Shown here one piece after another: positions 10,567-22,351 of a stretch of DNA of 64,000 bases. Source of the DNA: Ochotona curzoniae (Eukaryota; Chordata; Mammalia; Lagomorpha; Ochotonidae); contig NW_024465751.1 of NCBI RefSeq assembly GCF_017591425.1, forward strand, positions 6,696,001-6,760,000, in the 5' to 3' direction. The notes under the pieces are model-generated. The model worked only from the letters and a program-made list of their open reading frames with translations, had not been told where the DNA came from and made no database searches. Position 1 is the first letter of the stretch. The number at the start of each line of letters is the position of its first letter. Position numbers and translations under genes: made by a program.

Positions 10567-11927
10567 CTCTATTTTGAGTTCTTTATTTAATGTGCAGATT
10601 TATAATCTCCCGTCAAATACCTTGTGCCAAGAACTTTGCCCTTAACTTCAAATCCCACATCTCTAATAAAGGAAATTAAATACAGATGCTTCTGGATCAT
10701 CCGTCCTGAATTCATCACAGTTGGTGTTGTAAGAGCTGAGTTATGGCAATTTTCTTCTAGTAAATCAGTGCCCAGAGAAGACAATAAGCAAACCCAGGAG
10801 ATGAAAGGAAGGCACTAAGAGTGTGAGCACTTTAAAATTGTATTTGCAGTTAAGATTTTGACAGGATCTGGAGAGGCACATGGTAGAAACCTACTAACCT
10901 GTAGCCTTCCTTTTCTCTGCCACAACAGGGTCATCCATTGTGCACTGCAGAACAGCAGCAAAACATGACTTTCAATAGGTAATGCAAGTCTCACCTGGCA
11001 TCATCTGGCCGTGACACTGCAGGGAAGAATGGCATCTCCCATTCTCTTTTATGATTCACTCGGCTTGCTATGTTATTGTGGAGCACAAGTTGGTAGGGAT
11101 GTGAAGACAGGTTGCCACTCGGTAACAGAACTCTGTGGGCAAATCTGGAAGCAAAGTAAACCTGGGAAATGCCAACTCGGCCTTTTTCATTTGTTTATTC
11201 AAATTGTTTTTCTATGTATTGCTTGTGTGTGTGTGTCTTCAGTACAAACTTAGACAATGAATATGGATGCTGCAACACGACAGATTTGTGATTTGGATCT
11301 GATTCTTCCACCTACTAGTACTAGGATTTTTTTCTGGAGGAGGGTGGATTTCATATTAATTTTCCAAATCGCTGCTTTCTTATTTATAAAAATTCAGTTA
11401 AAATTGAAAGTTGTTAAGATGATAAACTGAGATTTAGTTTTAAAAAAGGCTGTCAAAAGTCCTACTGTATGTTAGAAATGGTAGAAAACAGAAGAAACAA
11501 AAGAAAATGATGATGATGCAGAAAATGAGGAAATGTGTAAGAAAAAGTTAGATGGAGGGAAGAAAGAATGGAAGACAGGCAGCAGTAAGCTGGAAAATGT
11601 TTTAAACCCTTTCGACAGCTAGTTCTAGAGTAAATGAAATAAGTGAACCAATCGTGGATATGTAGGTATGCCAGTTACTATGTTGTAAATACTCCTGCCA
11701 TACTAGCTCTCAATGAGGAGTCACCCAGTCACAGACTCTCTGACAACTGAACAGTGAACTTTTGTCAACCAGTGTGGGGTACTCCCTAAATATCACTGCG
11801 GAAAGGCTTTGAATGCCCACAGAGGTTGAGAAAATATACACTGACTCACTGACCTGCAGCAATGATGTATTCAAACTATTTTCTCCCAGATTGAGTTTAT
11901 AAATGCCAATTTCCCCTATTTTTAACA
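10567..11927. other. Unique non-coding sequence
   Basis: No gene seen. Contains a short (GT)n at about 11224-11236 and a purine-rich stretch at 11460-11620. It ends where the LINE-1 fragment starts. Confidence 0.4.
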
Positions 11928-12360
11928 GGTGTCTTTCAATTCTTGAATATTTTTTTTGGCCTGATCCAGCTCTGCTTCCAGCTTTTTGTTTGCTTCCCCC
12001 TGATGACAGAAAATACCTTCCAATTCTGAGATTCTTTCTTCTGCTTGCTTCATTCTATTTTGGAGACTCTCTTCTGTACTTTTCATGTGCTCTACTGCGT
12101 TCTTAATTTCTGATATATCAGCCTTGATTTGCTTTCTTGCTGCTATTACTTGTGTAAAATATTCCTTAAATTCCTTGAACTCTTATATGTGTTTCTCATT
12201 GTTGATCAGAAGCTTTAAAATGAGTTTTATGAATTCTGTGTCCCACATTTTCTCGATGCCTTCCTCAGTTAACTCTGAGGTTGGCATAGGGTTTTGCTCC
12301 TTTGCAGGGGAGTTTTCAGTAATATTCATTGTGCCTTTGTCTCCTTTTGCTCTTGGTCAT
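11928..12360 (-). pseudogene. LINE-1 ORF1 N-terminal coding relic
   Basis: ORF1p is the trimeric RNA-binding chaperone of LINE-1; this part would cover its N-terminus and coiled coil. The start codon is the complement of 12358-12360 and the translation opens MTKSKRRQRHNEYY, a typical L1 ORF1 start. A stop then appears at codon 15. Shifting frame restores a heptad-rich coiled coil (EESLQNRMKQAEERISELEG and KKLEAELDQAKKNIQELKD), with one further in-frame TAA about 45 codons in. The homology ends at 11928, before the RRM and C-terminal domains. It is inactive. Confidence 0.85.
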
Positions 12361-13525
12361 TGTACTTCTGGTTAGCGGAGTCTTCTCCTTGGGGCAGGTT
12401 TCTAAGTTGTGTCACTCACAGGTCTACAGTGTGATTTTACTTACTTACTACAGTTGATACACAACTCTTTACTTGCAGCCAATTGTGCCACAACCTCCAG
12501 TGAGTTCCAGGTCTAGGTTGTTATGTCAGATTTCCACAAAGAACTCCATAGCCCCAACTCCTGGCTCACCAATCTCCCTCCTGTGATTCTGTGTTGAGGC
12601 TGCACTGTTGTCTATACAACCTTTCTCCCACTGCCGGTTGGAGCAGGAGCAGGTCCCAGGATTAGGGAGACACCAGGTGTCCTATATACCTAGGTTGTTA
12701 GTGGTGCTGATCTTGCCTGAACCTGCTGGACCTTAGGTCTGGGTGCCACATAGACCTATTTTGACTGTACAATGCCACAATGCCACGGTCAGTATCATTT
12801 TCCTGTGGGACCAGTGTGATCCATGGAACTCTGAGTTCTCGCGAGCTTAGCACATGCGCAGTTCACTGTTGTCCCCTGCAGTCCTAAAGCTTTTGCCACA
12901 CTGTACAAAATGGTGCCTGATGTACCACTGCTACAGTTCTTGATCTGCTGGCTGTGAAGTCTGAGGGCTACCCAGACCTGTCTTGGGTGGAACCTGTAGA
13001 ATGCCACGTTGTTGCAGTTCACTGAGTCAGAAGAGTTCATTCCCAGCTCAGCATATGCTCAGTCCTTTCCCTTGCCTTTGCCACCTTAAGCAAAATGGTG
13101 CCCAATTCAGCTCTAGGGGGCTGACTGGGCTAGGAAATCCACCCTGTTCTCACACTGCCCATCTGGGATCTGCTGCTCTGTCTCTGCTCCTGGTCAAACC
13201 AAAGGGATCAGAAGGATGGACAGTGCTTTGTCTGGGCTCACCTCCCAAGCTCCCAGTGAAAGTCCCTTCCCATCTGGTTGCTGGTGGAGTTCCAGCTGCT
13301 GGTGGAGTTCAGACCGCAGTGCTGGAGTATCAGTCACGGCAACAGTACACCGTTGTGTCTGCTGCTTTCCTGTGTCTGTCAGTCTCCAGGTACCCCTCTG
13401 CTGTTGTTCTGTCCTCTCCTACTTCCTGGAATGTATCCTCTCTGCTTCATTCTGATTAAAAGTTTCTCCGTCGGTTTAAATGTGTCCTTACCCTATTATG
13501 CTGCCTTGATTCTCCCCGGCAGAGA
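11928..13525 (-). mobile_element. LINE-1 5' end: 5'UTR plus start of ORF1, 3' body absent
   Basis: On the minus strand the element starts near 13525 and runs through about 1.16 kb of 5'UTR (13525 to 12361) into ORF1. The UTR is moderately CpG-containing and has imperfect repeats of about 200-220 bp: 'cacatgcgcag' at about 12851 parallels 'catatgctcag' at about 13052, and 'aaaatggtgcc' recurs at about 12908 and 13094. Sequence homology stops inside ORF1 at 11928, and no ORF2, 3'UTR or poly(A) is joined to it. This is the reverse of ordinary 5' truncation and implies a later deletion or rearrangement. The overlapping plus-strand frames of 79-158 codons at 12983-13691 are antisense readings. Confidence 0.85.
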
Positions 13526-15542
13526 AGATTTGTATAAATATTGTGTTACTAAAAGGAAGCCATGGCTCAGAGGTACTGGTAGGTATGGAGTTTGTAGAAA
13601 ACAATGGTATGTCATGGTCCAGAGCACACTGGTGTTTGGGAGCAGGTCCAAAATGGCATCACTGTTGTTGCTTTTACTGTTTATTACTTAGCAAAAAAGA
13701 AACACATATCTTAAATTTTTTGTGCAATATTGAGCAAATCACTGATTTATTGCAATTCAGTTAACTTACATGATAAAGGAAGTGATATTTCAGCAAATTC
13801 TTGTGAGTTTCAAGTGAAGTAACACATACTGGGGATGAGTTATAGTGTAATGACCATTTGCCTGTTTTCCTAACTTCTTTTATCCATCGCAATTCTCCTC
13901 TGTAAGAAGCAAATACAAAGACATGAAGCTGTGTTGTAATGAAAACAGTGAGACTAATCAATGCCATATGTCCATGTGCATGGGTTTACATGCATGTGTA
14001 TATTAGCAAGTTGAAATATGGACATCTGATTTCAGTCCTGTAAGTAAAGGAAAGGTTTTATTATAACCACATGGTTCTCTTTACTTTCCTAGAAGGTATC
14101 AAACTAGGTTGGGGAACTCTTGACCCTCCTTCATAGCTGATTTTTTTTTTTTTTTTGCCACATCTGTTACGAGTCTGTGTAGGCTCTCCCAGCAGAAGCA
14201 AGCCTGGCCTTCCTGTATTTCTGCTTTCCTTCCTTTTACTCTAAACATAAATTCCAAGCTACCTCATGACATAATTATCTTGTTGGGCCTGCGATTCAGA
14301 GACTGACTTCTTTGTAGAAAATTCCTTTGAGTTACGAAGAAATCATATGAAAATATGCTGAAGGAAAAGTCATGGCTTTAAGAGAATCATGGAACTCAGG
14401 TATGTACGGAGATAAGCAACATCCCCATAGTCTAGAGCAGAAATGGTCACACAATCAGGCCTCAAGAGATGGAAACACCTCTAGGATCCGGAGAAGGTCA
14501 CCTGGCATTCCAGCAAGCTCACAGCAAGCTCACTGCCAAAATCCAGGAGACATGCTTCACACAGATACAATCCTTACTCCCATACAGCCCACAGACCAGT
14601 GGATTCATATGCCTTCCCTATTGGGTGTGAGCCTTGGATCACTTTATTCTAATTCACATTGCTATTCCTGTCTGTTTCCTTCTCTGTTGTTGCTCACCTC
14701 TATTAAAGAATATCTGACTGTCAAGATGACCATCTGCATGCCCATTGGCCAGTCTTTCTACATCACCAAAGTCTACTGGCTGATCGTATCCATTCCAACA
14801 AATTACCCATGGTCAGGGGACTGGGTTTGCTCTTGCCATGAGCAGCGTTTCTCAATGGAAAGCATTATGTATGCTTGGTTACCCAAACAAAGGCAGGTGT
14901 GCCAGGAGCTCCCTACCAAACTCTATATTGAACTCCCTTATAGCCTTTAAAGCCCTTTCAGAAGATAAGTAAGCTATTTCTTCTTCATTTTTCATTCCTT
15001 TTGGCTACTAATAGGTAGTGGATAAGCAGTTTTGAATCTAGCAGAACTGTTTTGTCTCTAAATGCATTTAAATTTGCCATTATTCTGACTGGTTTGGTAA
15101 AGGCATGTTACATATGATGTGTGTGCATGATTGTGTGTATATGTGTGTCTATGTGCATGCCAAAAAGAGCATGAAACACATTTAGGAAGGCTCAACTCCC
15201 CATCATCTTTCTTTCCATGGATCCTCTAACAACATATGCCAATAATATATTCCAAATTTCTTGTTTGATAATGACCCATACCAATGTCTACTGCAACTTG
15301 AAATAATTAAATCTGCATTGCCACAAAGAACAACACAAAAGGTATACAGCAGCTCACCCTTTTCCGTCATTTCACTTTCCTGGTTTTCACTATATGTGGA
15401 TAACCACCGTCTAAAAAATGTTAAACAAATTTTTAAAACAAAATGCTTAGAAATTTTAAACTGTATGCCATGATAAACAGTGTGATGAAATCCCGCATTG
15501 TTTGGCTCTGTCCTGTTTTGGGACATAAATTGTCCCCTTATT
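13526..15542. other. Unique non-coding sequence
   Basis: No supported gene. Holds a T16 run (14141-14156), a degenerate (TG)n stretch (about 15117-15155), and a 192-codon plus-strand frame at 14372-14950 without domain features. Confidence 0.4.
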
Positions 15543-15558
15543 CAGCATGTCCATTTTA

Positions 15559-15889
15559 TTTTTTTTAAGATTTATTTTTATTATTTTTTTATTGGAAAGG
15601 CGGATATACAGAGAGGAGAGACAGAGAGGAAGATCTTCCATCCGATGATTCACTCCCCAAGTGAGCGCAACGGGCCGATACTATGCCGATCCGAAGCCAG
15701 GAGCCTCTTCCGGGTCTCCCACGCGGGTGCAGGTTCCCAAAGCTTTGGGCCGTCCTCGACTGCTTTCCCAGGCCACAGGCAGGGAGCTGGAAGGGAAGCG
15801 GCGCTGCCGGGATTAGAACCAGCGCCCATATGGGATCCCGGGCGTGCAAGGCGAGGACCTTTAACCACTTGTGCCACCGCGCCGGGCCC
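15559..15889 (-). mobile_element. Young full-length CSINE with intact promoter boxes
   Basis: Minus-strand CSINE flanked by perfect 16-bp TSDs 'cagcatgtccatttta' at 15543-15558 and 15890-15905. The B-box complement reads 'ggattagaacc', and the head ends in 'caccgcgccgggcc'. It is nearly identical to the copy at 62975-63301 and shares its subfamily markers. The open frames of 83-136 codons in this interval are SINE readings. Confidence 0.95.
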
Positions 15890-15905
15890 CAGCATGTCCA
15901 TTTTA

Positions 15906-17299
15906 TAAAGGCCACCTATCTGTCAGTCACTTGGTGCCATCCTGGTCAATCACTTAGTAGCCATCTTTGATTACCAGTGTTTGCACCAATGACCCCAACA
16001 CAAAAGAACAATGGAACTGGCCATTTGAGTATGCCAAACAGAAGTTACAAAATTCTTTAAGTAAAAAAAAATGGAAGCTTTCTGTAAGAAAAATGTTTAT
16101 ATTCTGAGATTGCCCAGATCCATGGTACATGTGAATCTTCTGTACATGGGATTATAAGGAAATTAAAGTATACTTGTGTAGTTTTGTTGTCACAGCTCAA
16201 ACTGCATGTGTATTAGAAAAGCAGCATTTAAAAAGGGCCCAACGCTGTCTATGATTTTAGACGTCCACTTTGGGTCTTGATCTGTGTCAATAAATTCCTT
16301 AAGGAGAACTGATGCATAATCCTTTGTAGCAATACAACATTGCACAAAAGGTCTGGATGCAAATGAAAAGAAGATTTAAGAATATGATTAGGGCCTCCCG
16401 TCAGTAGCAAACTTGAAGTAGACATAGCACATCTTTTCTTTTTTCCTTTTATGTTTGGAATGTTTTGAGTGTGCGGCAGCATGTGCAGGCTTGAGATGCT
16501 GTTCAGGGGAAGCACATTCATTGACAGTGAAGCACACAGGTGTTGAATATTCAGTCTGTTCCCTGAAGACTCATCAGGAATGTGGTAAGAAAAAGAAGAA
16601 GAGATGAGAAAATTTGATGAGTAAATAAAGATGGGCATAATTTGAAGCATCACTTGTATGAGCTCTTAGCTCCTGTTGGCCACACCCCTCCAGTGTGACA
16701 GAAAAAGCACCGGCATCAAGAACTATAATTCAATCAACATTTGCTGTACTTAACACACTACATACTTATGTGGATTTGTGCACTTTCATTCACACAAATC
16801 TGTTCTATTCTGTCCTAATAACCCATCATAATGCCTGCTTTGCAATAGGATTCAATAAGCATATACTGGGTCAATGAATCCTCAAAGACACAAATGCACT
16901 AACAAAGGAATGAATGAAAAGTCAACCCTTACTACTATTCACCTCACCCGTTGCCTTCCTGGTTTGTGAAGTTGTACTGTATTAGCTGCTTCATCCACTC
17001 ATGCTAGTGTTGCTAGACTTAGATGATGTAAACACAGGACATCCATTTACATTGGAATTTTAGATAATTGATTGAAATAATTAATCTAAGTATGTCCCAG
17101 GTGAACGGGCTGTTTATCTGCAACTCAAATTCAATGAAGATCTTTGCATTTAGTTTTGCAGCTTTAATGTCTAACAGCAACCCCACTCATCTAAGTCTAC
17201 TTTCATGCCAATATTCTCCCTACATCCCCCTGCCCCTTTCCTGATCCATGCCTTTGCCCCTCTCACATTCCTGGCACTAATCACCCTGGGCTGGCTTGG
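15906..17299. other. Unique non-coding sequence with a probable L2 3' end
   Basis: No supported gene. The 134-codon minus-strand frame at 16249-16653 has no recognisable domain. Positions about 16790-16885, with 'aatgcctgctttgcaatagg' then 'attcaataagcatatactgg', resemble the plus-strand 3' end of a LINE-2. Confidence 0.4.
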
Positions 17300-17760
17300 A
17301 ATGTCAGCCAGAAGGAACTGGGCTGCAATGAAAGGAGCTTCAAGCCTTTAGCAAGGCCCAAAAGTGGACAGGGCCTCTACAGAACTTTCTAAAGAAAACA
17401 AGAGCTGCCAAGGGGAAAGGAGACATCGGGACCAAGAACACTTGCCCCTTTTGTGTAAAACAAAGAAAAGAGCTATTCAGAAACCAAATTGATTAAAATT
17501 AAGGGAAATTGCCGGACCATTGATAATTGCAGCAAAAGGGCAGTGGTCACTAACTGATTGCCACTTCAGAAGGAGCTGAGTGCCAACAACCAATCAAGAG
17601 CATTAGCGAGTAGCAACCTTTGAGTGACCCCTGGGCTGCCCCTGGGGAAGCATTTCACACAAGCCTTTAAAGCATTTTCCGCACAATATTTACTTTTAAT
17701 TCCCAAACCAAGGAGGACTGAAAACCATTCCATCTGTAAATGTCTTTCACATGGTGAAGA
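17300..17760. other. Unique block, candidate conserved non-coding element
   Basis: This block carries no repeat signature and is dense in homeodomain and SOX-like words: 'aacaaagaaaagagctattc' at 17461-17480, 'ccaaattgattaaaatt', and 'ccattgataattgcag' at 17517-17532. Such composition is common in developmental enhancers. Conservation was not tested, so the label is inference only. Confidence 0.2.
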
Positions 17761-18787
17761 GATGAATGAGCATGAACGAGCATGGGCTCTAGGACCAGGG
17801 TGTTCTCCAGCTCGCTCTGAAGCCCTCGCGCCCTATACCTCATCAAACAGGGTAGAAACACTGTCCTGTGCAGCACCCTGAAACCCTGGACACGTAGCCA
17901 AAGAGTCTTCTTTCCTTACATCGTCTCACAGTGGCCCTTTGACAAACATAAACATCTGCTGTGTTTTAAAGGAACATGTTTGTACTCATTCAATGGAATA
18001 ATTCAGAGATGGGAGCTGGGAACCTGGGAGTGGTGTCACACCAGCTACAGGACCATTGCTGAATGAGTGAGGCCAAGTTGGAGAGCATTTCTACGCCTGA
18101 GCCTTCCTAAGGGGATAAAGTAAATGACGGACAAAGAACTTCTCTGAGTCGTTCTTAAGATTACTCAAATCTGGAAATTAGTAGAGGCAAGGGTCACCGG
18201 TGACCCTGGCATTTCATGATAGGAGCACTGAGCCCTTCTGTTTTGTTTTGTTCTACCTATTCCCAGGGGAGCAGAGGCTGTGCATGGAAGAGAGTAAATG
18301 AGACAAGGCTTCTGCAGGTCAAAGGGGTCTGCAAGTAGGAAAAGAGAAGCTGCCCTCAGTTGGCCCTTCAGGAATCCCCACACACTTGGTAGAAGGGCAT
18401 GTCCTCACACCAGCCCACGAGACGTTCAGCACTAGCTGAAGAGGGGTTGCTGTCCAATGGAAGTTAGTCCCAAATCAGTTCCACGTGTGAAATCCTTGAG
18501 ATTCCAAACCCAACTACTGAGGTCTGTCTGTACGTATCTCCTTTCTCTGTAAACACCTATCCTGGGAGAAGGGACTGAATTTGTTACCAGAAACTGAATT
18601 CTGTTGCTAGGAAGTCAAACTACTTCTCTTTGTCTTTGGAACTTGCCTAGTTCATACACAACTGCTCCTGGCTCACCTATAGATTGGGAGGTTCGGTGAA
18701 ACATGGAAGATTCTTCCTGCAGCATTTGTTTAAATATTCTAAGAAAGTTTTACAAATGATTTCAGTAGCCCCCTGTGGCAACAACAA
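17761..18787. other. Unique non-coding sequence with a probable MIR
   Basis: Positions about 17990-18130 resemble a plus-strand MIR: 'gaccattgctgaatgagtga', then 'gcctgagccttcctaagggg' and 'ataaagtaaatgac'. The rest is unique and no gene is seen. Confidence 0.4.
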
Positions 18788-19560
18788 CAACAAAAAGACA
18801 CAAATTATGGATAAATAAGAAAATGACAAATAAGTGATAAACTGCCTAACATCACTAGCCATCAGAGAAATACAAATTAGAACCATTATGACATGTCACC
18901 TCAACCCAGTTAGAGCACCTCATGGAACAGAAAGTTGCACATGTTGACAACAAAGTGGAAAGGGGGCAACTCTTAGCTGCTGCTGTTGGAAATTATAGAC
19001 TAGAAATAGAAGTGATGCATGATCAAACAATTCCACCAACAATTCGATCTATCTAAAACACATGAAGTGACTGTGTCCAGCAGATATCTGCACCATCATG
19101 TTTGCTGAAAATCTGTTCACAACAGTCAAGATATGAAATCAATCAAGATGTCTAGCAGCAGTCACACACACACAAAAGAAATTCTGTCATTTTTAGCAAA
19201 ATGGATGAATGTGGAAGACATTATACTTAGTGAAACAAGCCAGACATGGGAAGAGAAATACCATAGTTTTTCTCATGTGTGGAAGCAAAGTGAAAAAAAG
19301 AAAGAAATCTCAATAGTATAACCCAGAGACTGAAAATGGTTTAGGAGACAGAGGAAGCTTGGATAAGGAATTTGAAACAGAGCCAGAGAGAATGAGTAAC
19401 TTTTTATCATTACATAGCATGTTGGGCTGACTGTAGTTCACAATACCTATCATGAGATTTCTGAGCACACAGAAAAGATGAGCTCCAAAGCTCCAGCCGT
19501 AATGTCAGAGGATGACAATGCTGATCAGACTCTTATCAGCACACACAGCATCAAAGTACT
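18788..19560 (+). mobile_element. LINE-1 3' fragment (end of ORF2 and 3'UTR)
   Basis: Plus-strand L1 sequence: 'catcagagaaatacaaatta' followed by 'gaaccattatgacatgtcac' (ORF2 C-terminal region), later 'aaaatggatgaatgtggaag' and 'acttagtgaaacaagccaga'. The 3'UTR part includes 'gttgggctgactgtagttca'. It is 5'-truncated and diverged, an old L1 of the kind shared across placental mammals. Confidence 0.8.
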
Positions 19561-19564
19561 GAAA

Positions 19565-21122
19565 GGTCACACTACATTCTGTAAACATACACTATTATTC
19601 ATTAAAAACTTAGGAAAGAGTAAATTACAGCATTCATTACGGAAGATCCCTTGCAGGAACATGACTCGGTCATATAGAAGGCTGAGTTTATATCTATCCT
19701 TGTCTTTCAAAGATAACCAGGACTTGGTAAATTGAAAAATCAAATAGAAGATTTTAGCAAGACATTGTTGTATATGAATTATACATTCGTAACAATAACC
19801 ACCAAAGATGTATGTCTGCATGTTTTACATGAACATGGAAAATGGATACAAAGGTCCAAGTTGTTTATACTGGTTTCCTAAAGCCAAGGGATGGTATGAG
19901 CGACTATTACTCACTATTCATAAATAAGTAAGTGCTCTTCTCCTAACAAAAACATGCAAGGTTTGGAGTGGAAAATAAAGACCCAGTTGACAAAAGCTAT
20001 TGGAAAACAGTCCCATGAGACTAGGTTTCTTATCTGTTAGGGCCACACTCTCCATTCCCAGTAGGGAGATACCTGATGCTCTCCATCACGACCCAGTTTT
20101 GCTGCATCAGCCTCTGGGTTTATCTCATGGTTTCAACTCATTTACATGTTTTCCACATTGCTACCATTCAGATATTTCTCACACTCCCTTCTGGTCACGT
20201 CACTCCTGAGAGCCTTCGTGAGAGCATTCAATGGCTTCCCAAGGCTCACCAGTGGTCTACAATGCTCAGCAAGGCAGACTGCAGTCATGCTGCGGCTCCA
20301 ATCTTGCTGTTCTGTTTTTTAACATTTACTCTTTAGTATGTGTTCAACACAGTGAATTGTTTGCCATTTACAACGCAGCGCCTGATTTTACATAGGTTAA
20401 TGTTATTTCATGTGGTATTTCCTTTAGTTTCAGTTTTTCTCATGCATTTTAGCTGCATGTTTTCCTGTATTTTAATGTACAGTTGAAATATCTTCAACAC
20501 TATGGAGGTCATTTTTAATACAGCCTTCAAGAATACATCATCTAGTCTCCCATATTGCTCACTGAAAAATAATTAACTATTCTAAAACACAGTACCATTC
20601 TATGACTATCATCTATATACTTATCTTTGTTGACCCAAGCATAAACTCCTTTGTGTATGATATATATTAATTTTATCTAAAAATATTTATTTCAAATATT
20701 TCTAAAATATTTGTTCTACATACTATGGCAAAAATCAGATTATGAGCCAAGACAGACATAACTGATAGTTTAAATTTTGTTTCCAAGGGACCATCTGACA
20801 TGTGGCTAAAAACTAAGGATGTCAAAGAAACACCAAAACTAATTACTGCCTTTGAAATGATTGATTGTGTTGACTGTTGCTACCCAGAACTCAGAGCTTT
20901 TCCCCTCCTTCACTCGTTTCACCAAACACAGTGTAGGATACATGAAATGACACTCTGTTTGGCAACACAGCGTTAAGGTTTACATTCTGATTCTCATTTA
21001 TCTACCTGCAGGAAATCTGTTAAGCTCTTCTCTTTATTTTGTTCACCTATTAAATGGGGGCAGTAGTAGGATGACAATTTTAAAACATGACTGTAATTGA
21101 ACTGAGAAGAGACACTGCAGTC
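19565..21122. other. Unique non-coding sequence with a possible L2 fragment
   Basis: Positions about 20190-20300 ('cacgtcactcctgagagcct', 'caatggcttcccaaggctca') resemble a plus-strand LINE-2 segment. 'attaaatgggggcagtagta' near 21048-21068 resembles a MIR end. No gene seen. Confidence 0.35.
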
Positions 21123-21445
21123 TGGAGCGGGCAGAGTGGTGCAGCAGCTATAGCCACTGCTAGTGATTCCAGCACTCCCTACCTGAGTGCCACTCGAGTC
21201 CCAGCTGTTTCCACTTCTGATGCACCTCTCTGCTCATGAACCTTGAAGGCAGTAGAAGACGACCCAAGTACTTGGGCCCTTGACACACATGTGGGAGATT
21301 TAAATGTAGTTGCAGGTTTATGACTTCAGCCTGATTCAGCCCCAGGTATTGCAGCTGTTCAGGGAAGTGAACCAGCGGATGAAGACCTGTTTGTAGCTGA
21401 CATTCTCTCCATCACTCTGCTTTTCAAACAAACACACAAATAAAA
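21123..21445 (+). mobile_element. CSINE, full-length, rabbit-like type
   Basis: Complete plus-strand CSINE. The head 'gcagagtggtgcagcagcta' keeps an A-box-like sequence, and the B box is 'actcgagtccc'. The middle has 'acccaagtacttgggccctt' and the tail 'ctctgcttttcaaacaaaca'. It is diverged enough that no clear TSD remains. Confidence 0.85.
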
Positions 21446-21796
21446 TTAATGTTTTACAAGAAAGTTTGAAATTTATTGTTTTTAACAAAATGTTGCACCT
21501 TTTCTGTTCACTATCCTTGATTGGAAAACTCAGAGGAGCATGATAAAAGCCCATGTGCACCTAGTTCACGTAATGAATCTATTAGATTAAAATGAAGAAT
21601 TCATGCACCAATTATTATAGGAAAATTATTGCCTGCACAAATATGTTTTTCATTTTAAGTAAGTATTATCTTTCAATATATTTGTGGAGTAAGTTCTTCT
21701 GAATGCGTACAATTTTAACTTGGGAAAGAACAAAAATCACATTGCATTTGTATAATACTTCAGAACATTTGTAGTAAAGAAATTGAAACGTAAGGT

Positions 21797-21800
<4 letters not shown>

Positions 21801-21842
<42 letters not shown>
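21801..21842. repeat. (TG)21 microsatellite
   Basis: Uninterrupted TG dinucleotide array of 42 bp. Long pure arrays like this are normally polymorphic. Confidence 0.98.
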
Positions 21843-21845
<3 letters not shown>

Positions 21846-21859
21846 AAGTTAAAACCCAA

Positions 21860-21905
21860 GCATTATCCTCCTAATACAGATTTCCCATGAACTTTCTGAA
21901 GGTCT
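21860..21905. mobile_element. Terminal fragment of the palindromic MITE family
   Basis: 'tttcccatgaactttctgaa' (21881-21900) is the terminal motif seen inverted at 1554 and 57318. Only one end is visible; the other may have been lost to the left, next to the TG array. Confidence 0.35.
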
Positions 21906-22034
21906 CTTTTTAGTTTCAACATGAATTCTTCTCCTAGTTTCTCCTGTAAACATCAATGCTTTCCACTATGGGCAGGGACAGAGGGAAGGAAAATAGCTAG
22001 ACCATGAATATTAGATCATGTAGGTTGCAATGCT

Positions 22035-22350
22035 TGGTAAGTATGGATAAGGTACTTATGATCTCCAAGCATGCATTTCAAATTGGGTATCCATTATGGG
22101 AACTGATTCAAGTTTGGTTGCTCTACTTGTGATCCAGTCCCTTGATAACATACGTGTCTGCAAAAGTAGGGAAAGATGGTACAAGTGCTTGGCCGTCTGA
22201 CAAACACATGGGAAACAAACAGGAAGTTGTTTCTTCCAGACTGGCCAGGCTTAGGATCACCCATTGTGACTATCTGAGACGTGAACCACTGGCTGAAAAG
22301 TATCTCTGTCACTCTCCCTCTCTCTACCTTTCAAATAAATGAAGAAATAT
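22035..22350 (+). mobile_element. Old CSINE
   Basis: Plus-strand element: 'ggtacaagtgcttggccgtc' and 'tgacaaacacatgggaaaca' in the middle, 'gaaccactggctgaaaagta' near the end, and a tail 'ctctacctttcaaataaatg'. The head is badly decayed. It is the older lagomorph type. Confidence 0.7.
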
Positions 22351-22351
22351 T

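Noticed and set aside
12983..13691. Overlapping plus-strand frames of 158 and 137 codons
   Set aside because: They read antisense through the LINE-1 5'UTR.
14372..14950. Longest open frame (192 codons, plus strand) as a gene
   Set aside because: No domain, signal peptide or compositional coding signal; no splice sites or promoter; no homology I recognise. A frame of this size is expected by chance in 64 kb read six ways.
15589..15915. Proline/glycine-rich frames shared between 4.3, 15.6 and 63.0 kb as a gene family
   Set aside because: All lie within young CSINE copies. Their shared peptide reflects SINE identity, not a protein family.
16249..16653. 134-codon minus-strand frame as a coding exon
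   Set aside because: No recognisable domain, no flanking splice signals, serine/leucine-rich composition typical of chance frames.
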